DNA from: an uncultured Clostridia bacterium
Lineage (GTDB): Bacteria > Bacillota > Clostridia > Oscillospirales > Acutalibacteraceae
Length of the DNA: 15,931 nt
Assembly (NCBI GenBank): GCA_947623765.1
Contig: CANQIG010000016.1
Location: forward strand, 1 to 15,931
Direction of reading: 5' to 3'
The stretch's first letter is position 1. Every line of letters begins with the position of its first letter. Under the pieces are notes generated by a model. That model was not told the DNA's origin. It made no database searches and worked only from the letters and a program-made list of their open reading frames with translations. Shown here in pieces: positions 1 to 4,997 of the stretch. Both the position numbers and the translations under genes were made by a program.

Positions 1-73
1 TTCGGCACGAACGAGCTTAACTTCTGTGTTCGGGATGGGAACAGGTGGACCCTCGTCGTAATCAACACCAACT
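1..73 (-). rRNA. rrf: 5S ribosomal RNA, partial (3' end lies outside the window)
   Basis: Read on the minus strand, this stretch carries the 5S hallmark CCCATCCCGAACAC (plus-strand 26-39), followed by the GAAGTTAAGC segment. The 5' half of helix I starts near GTTGGTG at about 73. About 73 of the usual ~117 nt are visible; the rest is beyond position 1. Directly upstream there is no 23S gene but a strong promoter, so this 5S is either solitary or the first gene of its rRNA operon. A small hairpin (78-93, GTCGG/CCGAC) lies just 5' of the mature end and may be part of the processed leader. Confidence 0.93.
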
Positions 74-117
74 CTTTGTCGGCCTTTACCGACTCGCCAT
101 CTCTCGACGGCTTGATA

Positions 118-146
118 AGTATACCACAAAGCGGAGGCGTTTGCAA
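118..146 (-). promoter_or_regulatory. Sigma-A promoter of the 5S rRNA gene
   Basis: On the minus strand: TTGCAA (146-141), 17-bp spacer, TATACT (123-118). The -10 is preceded by TGG, giving an extended -10. The start of transcription would be near 111, about 38 nt before the mature 5S. An A/T-rich tract with runs of A and T lies immediately upstream (147-183), as expected for an rRNA UP element. Confidence 0.85.
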
Positions 147-150
147 GTAC

Positions 151-183
151 TTTTTCAAAAAAAGTTTCGGGAATTTTGAAAAA
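151..183. repeat. AT-rich perfect inverted repeat upstream of the rRNA promoter
   Basis: TTTTTCAAAA (151-160) and TTTTGAAAAA (174-183) form a perfect 10-bp inverted repeat with a 13-nt spacer. It sits just upstream of the -35 of the 5S promoter, in UP-element position. It could serve as a UP element or a protein-binding site. It also lies downstream of the SGNH-like gene on the same strand, but it lacks the GC stem of a classical terminator. Confidence 0.5.
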
Positions 184-226
184 CCGTAGATTTAGCGACA
201 AAACGTGGAGACGCCACAAGATGCGG

Positions 227-1234
227 CTATGCCTCCGGCGCATTATCGCCGTCTTCCGAGGCCGGAGCCACGTCCCCGCGGCCCGCGCCGCCCTCTTCAA
301 GGGTGCTTTCCGGCGCGCCGTCCGTCCCACCTTCGCCGCCGTCCTCGGGCTCCGGCGTTTCCTCCGGGTGCTCGAGCGCGTAGCTGCCGTCGATCACCGA
401 CGCCCAGAGCGCGCAGGCGGTGTCGTTCCAGAGCAGGCACGTCGACTCCGGGTCGGCGCAGTATTCCATCGGCAGGGAGCCGTCCGGGCAGAGCTGGTCG
501 AGATCGAGGTAGGTGCAGCTCGGGTTGCCGTCGCAGAACGCCCGCAAGTACAGATTGAACGTCGCGATGGAGGTGTTCGAGAGCCCGTCGTACTCGATCG
601 CGCCGATCAGCGGCGTGATCGGCATGACGACGATCTCCAGTTCGGGCTGCGAGGTCAGGATCGCGGAGAGGACCATCTGCGCGTAATCCTTCGCGTAGTA
701 TTCGTCCATCTCGCGGATGTCGGAGACGCCGAGCTGGATATAGAGCTTCTTCGCGCCGGTGCGCAGCAGCGCCTCGATCAGCGAGACCGCGCGGTTGTCG
801 AGGACGAGATTCAGCGGCCCGCCGGTCGGCTCGTTGTAGATGTCGAGCCACGAATAGCCGCTCGCGGTCAGAAAGTGCGCGTTCGCGAACGCATGGCCGG
901 TGCGCTGCACGTAGTCCTCGAGCTGCCTCGTGAGATCGTCGCCGACGACGAGCGTGTCCTCGAATTCCTCGGGCGTCCGAACGCCCGCCGAAAGGGAGGG
1001 GTTTGCCGTGGCGACGGGCCGCATGGTGGAGAAGAATTCCGGCTCCTCCACGATACGGCCCGCCGCGCCGTAGCCGTCGCCGCGTTCGGCGGTGCTGTAC
1101 GCGTGCAGGAGCGCCGCGATCCCGCCCGCCGCGAACAGGACGAGCACGGCGGTGAGGAACGGGATCAGATTCGGCCCGCTTTTTTTCCGCTTTTTTTCGG
1201 AGGGCCGTCTTTTGCCGTCCCGGTCCTTTGCCAT
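227..1234 (-). CDS. Membrane-anchored SGNH/GDSL-like protein with degenerate catalytic motifs
   Basis: This is a 335-residue protein: basic N-terminus (1-20), one hydrophobic segment (about 22-44), then an extracytoplasmic domain and an acidic Pro/Glu/Gly tail (about 287-335). The middle (about 88-283) has the order of blocks seen in clostridial SGNH/GDSL hydrolases: VVGDDLT at 96-102 where GDS is expected, QLGVSDI at 167-173 where G-x-N-D is expected, and a final LWASVI helix after the place where D-x-x-H should be. None of the catalytic Ser, Asn or His residues is present at these places. Cysteines cluster at 234, 240, 249, 259, 266 and 274 and may form disulfides outside the cell. The ATG is preceded by AAAGGGGG at 7-nt spacing. 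A short hairpin (213-227) overlaps the stop codon and is at best a weak terminator. The family call is by motif layout; the loss of activity is inferred. Confidence 0.72.
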   Translation of the reverse strand: MAKDRDGKRRPSEKKRKKSGPNLIPFLTAVLVLFAAGGIAALLHAYSTAERGDGYGAAGRIVEEPEFFSTMRPVATANPSLSAGVRTPEEFEDTLVVGDDLTRQLEDYVQRTGHAFANAHFLTASGYSWLDIYNEPTGGPLNLVLDNRAVSLIEALLRTGAKKLYIQLGVSDIREMDEYYAKDYAQMVLSAILTSQPELEIVVMPITPLIGAIEYDGLSNTSIATFNLYLRAFCDGNPSCTYLDLDQLCPDGSLPMEYCADPESTCLLWNDTACALWASVIDGSYALEHPEETPEPEDGGEGGTDGAPESTLEEGGAGRGDVAPASEDGDNAPEA

Positions 1235-1268
1235 CCGCCCGCCCCCTTTCGCGGCTTTTTATCCTTCT

Positions 1269-1297
1269 ATTGTAGCAGACTTTCCCGGAAAAGTCCA
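1269..1297 (-). promoter_or_regulatory. Sigma-A promoter of the SGNH-like gene
   Basis: Minus strand: TGGACT (1297-1292), 17-bp spacer, TACAAT (1274-1269). Predicted start is near 1262, about 28 nt before the ATG at 1234. A perfect 6-bp inverted repeat, GACTTT (1278-1283) / AAAGTC (1290-1295), lies within the spacer and -35, a possible operator. Confidence 0.6.
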
Positions 1298-1399
1298 CCC
1301 CTCTTTTTCCCGAACAGGCGCGAAGGACGGGGCCGCCCGGAAGCGGTCCCGCCCTTCGGCGAAAAAACAACAAAAGGAGGGGAAAGAGCAAAGATAAGA

Positions 1400-2545
1400 T
1401 CAGCCGATCACGCGCTTGCCGTCGATGAACACGGCGCTCGGCGCGCTCGCGACCTCGAGGAAGTCGCCTTCCATGACGACGATGTCCGCGTCCTTGCCGA
1501 CCTCAAGCGAGCCGGCGCGGTCCGCGACGCCGACGTGCTCCGCCGCATGGATCGTGATCGCCTGCAGCGCGTCGAACGGCTTCATGCCGGACTTCACGGC
1601 GAGCGCGGCGCAGAGCGGCAGGTAGTTCTCCGGGATGACCGGGGAGTCCGTGATGATGCAGACGTGGCAGCCCGCGTTCGCGAGAACGCCCGGCGTCGCA
1701 AACGTCTTGTTGCGCAGCTCGAACTTCGTGGCGTGGGTCAGCGACGGGCCGACGGCGAGCGGATAGCCCTCTTCCTTGAGCTGCTCCGCGATGAGATGGC
1801 CCTCGGTGACGTGCTCCAGCGTCAGCTTCACGCCGAATTCCTTCGCGATGCGGATCGCCGTGAAGATGTCGTTCGCCTGATGCGCATGGGCCTTCAGCGG
1901 CACTTCACCCCGCAGGACCGGCTGCAGCGCCTCCATCTTCATGTCGAACGCGGGGCGCTTCGTGGGATCGTCCTTCGCGGCGGCGAGCTTTTCGCCGTAC
2001 TCCTTTGCCTTCATCAGCGATTCGCGGAGCTTCGCGGCGGTCGCCATGCGGGAGGCGTTGTTCTTGTCGCGGTAGCAGCGCTTCGGGTTCTCGCCGAACG
2101 CGCACTTCATCGCGACGAACGGGTCGATCACCATATCGTCGACGCGGTTGCCGAACGTCTTCATCGCGAGGAACTGTCCGCCGAGGACGTTCGCGGAGCC
2201 CGGGCCGGTGCAGACCGTCGTCACGCCGGCGGCGAGCGCCTCGTGGAACGTCGGGTCGGTCGGCTCGATGCCGTCGATGCCGCGGATGTGCGGCGTGAGG
2301 ATGTCGGTCATCTCGTTGACGTCGATCCCCTCAAAGCCGATGCCGCTGCCCTCGAGGCCGATGTGGCAGTGCGCGTCGATGAACCCGGGATAGATGTTCT
2401 GCCCGGCGGCGTCGAAGACCTCCGCGCCGTCGGCGGGAAGATCGTTCCCCATGGCCGCGATCTTGCCGTCCTTCACCAGGATGTCGACGCTCTGCGCGTC
2501 GGGATGGACGCCGTCAAACACACGGCCGTTTCGGATCAATAGCAT
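1400..2545 (-). CDS. Metal-dependent amidohydrolase (imidazolonepropionase-like family)
   Basis: This 381-residue cytosolic protein has the amidohydrolase fold signature. A short N-terminal beta-sandwich leads to PGFIDAHCHIG, with the metal ligands H59 and H61. Further likely ligands are H220/H222 (KAHAHQ), H245 (EHVTEGH) and the catalytic Asp D300 (ITDSP). The C-terminal strands close the beta-sandwich (GKDADIVV 350-357). It resembles the COG1228 group, which includes imidazolonepropionase and related cyclic-amide hydrolases. No hut genes are nearby and the substrate is unknown. The ATG has GGAGGT 8 nt upstream. The gene follows the ECF S-component gene on the same strand after a 98-nt gap with extensive inverted repeats, so the two may share a transcript with control in between. 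Length and motifs look intact. Confidence 0.88.
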   Translation of the reverse strand: MLLIRNGRVFDGVHPDAQSVDILVKDGKIAAMGNDLPADGAEVFDAAGQNIYPGFIDAHCHIGLEGSGIGFEGIDVNEMTDILTPHIRGIDGIEPTDPTFHEALAAGVTTVCTGPGSANVLGGQFLAMKTFGNRVDDMVIDPFVAMKCAFGENPKRCYRDKNNASRMATAAKLRESLMKAKEYGEKLAAAKDDPTKRPAFDMKMEALQPVLRGEVPLKAHAHQANDIFTAIRIAKEFGVKLTLEHVTEGHLIAEQLKEEGYPLAVGPSLTHATKFELRNKTFATPGVLANAGCHVCIITDSPVIPENYLPLCAALAVKSGMKPFDALQAITIHAAEHVGVADRAGSLEVGKDADIVVMEGDFLEVASAPSAVFIDGKRVIG

Positions 2546-2551
2546 TGCAGA

Positions 2552-2629
2552 ATACCTCCAAAAGGTGGATTTTGGGACCCGCGCGGCGGGTCCAATTTAT
2601 TTGCCGGAGCGCCTCGATCCCGAAAATCC
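2552..2629 (-). promoter_or_regulatory. Structured leader between the ECF S-component and amidohydrolase genes
   Basis: On the minus strand, GGATTTT (2629-2623) and AAAATCC (2573-2567) form a closing stem, extendable by GGGA/TCCC with one bulged base. Inside it is a perfect 8-bp hairpin GGACCCGC/GCGGGTCC (2575-2593, 3-nt loop). The closing-stem extension and the inner hairpin share bases 2575-2577, so they compete. Next, CCACC-TTTT-GGAGG (2568-2555, one A-A mismatch) can pair with the Shine-Dalgarno sequence of the amidohydrolase. No U-tract follows the GC hairpin, so translational control is likelier than termination. I could not match it to a known riboswitch class. Confidence 0.4.
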
Positions 2630-2643
2630 AGCCCAAAGGCAGG

Positions 2644-3225
2644 CTATTCGGAGAGGACCTTGGAGCTCTTGAGCGCTTTATACAGGGCGATCGAGAGCGG
2701 CACGGAGAGCACCACCGCGAGGACCGCGTTCACGGTGCTCGTCAGGAGACGCGTCGTCTGCGCCAGCGCCGCGACCTCGGGCGCGTTGCCGAGCAGCAGC
2801 GTCTCGATGAAGTTTTTGCCGATGTACAGCACGATGTAGGTGAGGCTGCCGAGAACGCCCGCCGCGATGTAGCGCGGGACGTTCGGCTCCTCGAGGCGCG
2901 GGACACCGCCGGAGAGCTTCCCCCGGTGCGCGACGAGCCCGCAGACGAACGCCAGCAGGAATTTGAACGCAAACGTGAACGGCGCGTCCGCGATGTACGC
3001 CGGGTTCATCATGTCGTACAGGCCGCCGCCGATGCCCGCGGCCAGCCCGCCGCCGACCGGCCCGGCGACGAAGCCCGCGAGCAGGCAGAGCACGTTGCCG
3101 AGGTGGATGCGCGTCACGTTGCCGACCGCGACGGGGATCGGGAAGCTGAGATAGTTCCCGGCAAAGACGAGCGCGGCGAGAAGCCCGACGGTCACGATGC
3201 GAAGAATGGATTTGCGGTTTTTCAT
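2644..3225 (-). CDS. ECF transporter S component (substrate-binding membrane subunit)
   Basis: A 193-residue, very hydrophobic protein with about six membrane helices. It matches ECF-type S components: a basic N-terminus (MKNRKS), an early helix (about 8-28), the conserved TRIHLGNVLCLLAG region (38-51), a Gly-rich GPVGGGLAAGIGGGLYD helix (55-71), NPAYIADAPFTFAFKF (74-89) and a long C-terminal helix ending KALKSSK. S components bind a vitamin or other micronutrient and dock onto a shared EcfA/A'/T energising module; no ATPase or EcfT genes are in the window, so a group II system is likely. Substrate cannot be told from the sequence. The ATG has AAGGGG 9 nt upstream. A near-perfect operator-like repeat overlies the predicted transcription start. 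The amidohydrolase downstream on the same strand could act on the imported compound, but that is only a guess from position. Confidence 0.85.
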   Translation of the reverse strand: MKNRKSILRIVTVGLLAALVFAGNYLSFPIPVAVGNVTRIHLGNVLCLLAGFVAGPVGGGLAAGIGGGLYDMMNPAYIADAPFTFAFKFLLAFVCGLVAHRGKLSGGVPRLEEPNVPRYIAAGVLGSLTYIVLYIGKNFIETLLLGNAPEVAALAQTTRLLTSTVNAVLAVVLSVPLSIALYKALKSSKVLSE

Positions 3226-3237
3226 CGGAGATTACCC

Positions 3238-3269
3238 CTTCATAAGTGGATTCGGAATTCCTTATGAAG
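3238..3269. promoter_or_regulatory. Operator-like inverted repeat over the ECF S-component transcription start
   Basis: CTTCATAAG (3238-3246) and CTTATGAAG (3261-3269) are perfect 9-bp inverted arms with a 14-bp spacer. One arm abuts the -10 and spans the predicted start; the other reaches the Shine-Dalgarno region. Long arms separated by about 14 bp recall the architecture of BirA operators, although the arm sequence differs. As RNA it could instead be a 5' hairpin covering part of the Shine-Dalgarno, but the first arm would be only partly transcribed. Confidence 0.55.
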
Positions 3270-3270
3270 C

Positions 3271-3299
3271 AGTATAGCACCGTCTGGCCTTCTGGAAAA
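3271..3299 (-). promoter_or_regulatory. Proximal promoter of the ECF S-component gene
   Basis: TATACT on the minus strand (3276-3271) is a good -10. The -35 at 17-bp spacing is only TTTTCC (3299-3294), three of six matches. Start expected near 3264. The weak -35 would fit a regulated promoter, in keeping with the adjoining inverted repeat. Confidence 0.45.
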
Positions 3300-3377
3300 T
3301 ACCCAGTTTGAGAAAGTTTTTTAATACCAGATCGGACTTCCCCCAAAACCGCGCCGAAGGCGCCGCCCGTCTTCTAT

Positions 3378-3406
3378 ATCATAAGACAAAAAAGGACAAA
3401 ATGCAA
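3378..3406 (-). promoter_or_regulatory. Sigma-A-like promoter in the intergenic region, reading toward the ECF S component
   Basis: Minus strand: TTGCAT (3406-3401), exactly 17 bp, TATGAT (3383-3378). Both hexamers match consensus at five of six positions. Start expected near 3371, giving a ~145-nt leader to the ATG at 3225. It could be a second promoter for that gene or drive a short noncoding RNA; a weak hairpin followed by GGTTTT occurs shortly downstream (about 3364-3346). Confidence 0.55.
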
Positions 3407-3453
3407 GTCCCGCGCGGTGTTTTCCGCGCCGTGAGTGCTTTCGGGCATGAGTC

Positions 3454-3655
3454 AGGAGCACCGGCTTCGCCGATGCTTGTGCAGGCCGTGAAAGGGCCTG
3501 CTGCCGGCACAGCCGCATAGAGCGGTCTACCGCTTGCATTTCTCGTCACGCCGCCCAAAAACGGCCAATTCACTTTTCCCTGTGTTTTTTTGAGACGGCG
3601 AACCGCGCACGTTTTCTTCCGCGTTTCGCTCGATGCTCACCGCGAAAGCCGACAG
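3454..3655. repeat. Tandem noncoding repeat, copy 1 (~200 bp)
   Basis: Copy 1 begins AGGAGCACCGG and ends GCGAAAGCCGACAG. Its core (3523-3655) aligns with 3720-3851 at roughly three quarters identity or better by eye. Blocks kept between copies are CGGTCTACCGCTTGCAT, GCCGCCCA, GGCGAACCGCGC and CTCACCGCGAAAGC. Both copies contain TTTCGC...GCGAAA, able to form a hairpin near the end. Function unknown. Confidence 0.75.
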
Positions 3656-3657
3656 TT

Positions 3658-3851
3658 AGGACCGCCGGCGAAGCCGGTGGATTGGGAAAGCCCTGAGCTG
3701 GGCCTGTTGTTGGCATGAACGGTCTACCGCTTGCATCCCTCGCCTTGCCGCCCAGAAAAGGGCAATTTCCTTTTCCTGAGGGTTTTTCACAGTGGCGAAC
3801 CGCGCGAGGCTCCTTTTCCGTTTCGCTCGACGCTCACCGCGAAAGCTGACA
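3658..3851. repeat. Tandem noncoding repeat, copy 2 (~194 bp)
   Basis: Direct repeat of 3454-3655, starting two bases after copy 1 ends and running up to the T-tract of the DUF362 terminator. The upstream parts also match (GGGCCTGTTGTTGGCA versus GGGCCTGCTGCCGGCA), so the unit is about 195-200 bp. Indels and substitutions are spread throughout, indicating an old duplication or independent insertions of the same element. No transposase or terminal inverted repeat is seen. Confidence 0.75.
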
Positions 3852-3897
3852 AAAGAGGGGCCCTCGCGCGGGAAAGCCTCCCGCGCGGGAGCCCCTC
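3850..3897 (-). terminator. Strong intrinsic terminator of the DUF362 gene
   Basis: On the minus strand, GAGGGGC (3897-3891) pairs with GCCCCTC (3861-3855). The inner GC-rich arms extend this to a near-continuous ~19-bp stem with one mismatch and one wobble around a 5-nt loop (3874-3878), followed by TTTTGTC (3854-3848). It lies about 20 nt after the stop codon of the DUF362 gene. Confidence 0.85.
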
Positions 3898-3916
3898 TCG
3901 GTCCCGATGGGAAAGA

Positions 3917-4831
3917 TCAGCCCTGGAACGGCACGACGCCCGCCACCGCGTCTGCGGCGGTGATGCGCTTGTCGCCGTCGTCGACGTCGATGAGGATGTA
4001 CCGGTCGTTGCCCATGCCCATTTCCTTCATATAGGTGAGCTGGCGGAAGCCGTGGCGGGAGGTCATGCGCTCCACGAGGTCGTGGTTGTCCGCCTCCTTC
4101 ATCGCCATGACGAGATCGACCGAAGCCTGGTCCGCCGCGAGGATGTCGACGGAAGCGAGGATGCCGACGTTCGGCGTGGTGACCGGCATGGCTTCCACGC
4201 CTTCGCAGTCGCACGAGACCGACATATTGCGCAGCACGTTGACATAGACGACGTGCCTGCCGAAGTGGTCGATCACGGACTTTGTGGACTCGGTGATCTT
4301 CTCCATGATCTCCTCTTTCGCGACGCCCCACATTTTGCCGTCGTGGCCGTGGATCATGCCCTTGCCGATGCGGCCGTCGGCGCAGCCGATGCCGATGTTC
4401 TTGTTGGAGCCGCCGAAGCCGCCGAGCGTATGGCCCTTGAAGTGCGTCAGCGTGATGAGGGAGTCGTACTCCGGGACGCTCTTGCCGACGCTCATCTCCG
4501 TGAACCACTTGCCGCCGCGGACCGGGAGCATGACGGTGCCGTGCTCGTCGCAGATGTCGACCGGCGCGAAGGTCCAGCCGTTGACCTCGAGCGTCTTCCG
4601 GTGGGCCTCGGTCGTGTAGCGGTCGCCGTCGTAATACGTGTTCGTCTCGATGATGGTCGCGTCCGGGGCTTCCTGTGCCATGAACGCTTTCACCCACGCG
4701 CTCGGGATGATGTTCGGGCCGTGGGGTTCGCCGGTGTGGAGCTTGATCGCCGTCTTGCCGCAGATGACGTCCTTCACCCGCTCGTAGACCTTCGCGAGGC
4801 CCGCCGCGGAGAGATCCCGCGTGAAATACAC
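3917..4831 (-). CDS. DUF362 family protein
   Basis: The visible reading frame from GTG at 4831 gives 304 residues matching the DUF362 family (found alone or fused to ferredoxin domains). Landmarks: YFTRDLS near the N-terminus, KLHTGEPHGPN (30-40), THFKGHTLGGFGG (129-141), NKNIGIG (143-149), the Cys pair in VSCDCEG (205-211) and DILAADQASVDLV (229-241). No ferredoxin CxxCxxC cluster is present. The biochemical role of the family is not established. Start problem: the GTG has no clear ribosome binding site. In the same frame an AGGAGAGG (4925-4918) lies 8 nt before an ACG codon (4909-4907), which would add 26 residues (starting AEKKTAATGGERY after the initiator); an in-frame TAA closes the frame two codons earlier. 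The gene lies downstream of trkH on the same strand with hairpins in between and ends in a strong terminator. Confidence 0.85.
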   Translation of the reverse strand: MYFTRDLSAAGLAKVYERVKDVICGKTAIKLHTGEPHGPNIIPSAWVKAFMAQEAPDATIIETNTYYDGDRYTTEAHRKTLEVNGWTFAPVDICDEHGTVMLPVRGGKWFTEMSVGKSVPEYDSLITLTHFKGHTLGGFGGSNKNIGIGCADGRIGKGMIHGHDGKMWGVAKEEIMEKITESTKSVIDHFGRHVVYVNVLRNMSVSCDCEGVEAMPVTTPNVGILASVDILAADQASVDLVMAMKEADNHDLVERMTSRHGFRQLTYMKEMGMGNDRYILIDVDDGDKRITAADAVAGVVPFQG

Positions 4832-4917
4832 GATGCTCTCGTTGCCGGTGCGCTCCGAATAGGGGACGTACCGCTCGCCGCCGGTGGCGGCCGTTTTCTT
4901 TTCTGCCGTATTTTACA

Positions 4918-4925
4918 CCTCTCCT
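4918..4925 (-). promoter_or_regulatory. Strong ribosome binding site with no standard start codon
   Basis: AGGAGAGG on the minus strand. The codon at optimal distance (8 nt) in the DUF362 frame is ACG (4909-4907). No ATG, GTG or TTG lies within the usual distance in that frame; the nearest accepted start is GTG at 4831, over 80 nt away. See the DUF362 entry. Confidence 0.6.
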
Positions 4926-4935
4926 GAAAGTATGC

Positions 4936-4977
4936 GGAAGCGCCGGTGCGGCGTTTCCTTTCTCCGGCTGACGCCGG
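4936..4977. other. Two hairpins between trkH and the DUF362 gene
   Basis: Positions 4936-4958 form 10-bp arms (GGAAGCGCCG/CGGCGTTTCC, one G-T wobble on the plus strand, an A-C mismatch on the minus). Positions 4964-4977 are CCGGC-TGAC-GCCGG. Neither is followed by a clear U-tract on the minus strand, so they may act in mRNA stability or partial termination between trkH and the DUF362 gene. Confidence 0.45.
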
Positions 4978-4997
4978 CTGCCGACAAAAGACGCGCG

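Larger units (their letters stand above)
3300..3916. other. Long intergenic region without a convincing gene
   Basis: No reading frame here resembles a protein; the short frames are Arg/Pro/Ser-rich and do not share sense between the two repeat copies. Contents, in order: a short A/T-rich segment (about 3300-3330), a small hairpin with a GC stem (GGCGC/GCGCC around 3350-3364), a minus-strand promoter (3378-3406), two tandem diverged repeat copies (3454-3655 and 3658-3851), and the terminator of the DUF362 gene (3850-3897). The base composition is less GC-biased in the repeat centres than in the flanking genes. Confidence 0.7.

Noticed and set aside
176..2542. Very long plus-strand open frame (788 codons) over the SGNH-like and amidohydrolase genes
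   Set aside because: It is antisense to two genes with family motifs and good ribosome binding sites. Its translation is Arg/Val/Asp/Ala-rich without recognisable motifs, as expected from the reverse strand of GC-rich genes.
3226..3916. tRNA gene, CRISPR array or insertion sequence in the long intergenic region
   Set aside because: There is no cloverleaf with a TTCGANTC-type arm, no short regularly spaced repeats (only two ~200-bp units), and no transposase or terminal inverted repeats.
3731..4927. 398-codon plus-strand open frame starting in repeat copy 2
   Set aside because: Antisense to the DUF362 gene; crosses the terminator and repeat; composition typical of a shadow frame.
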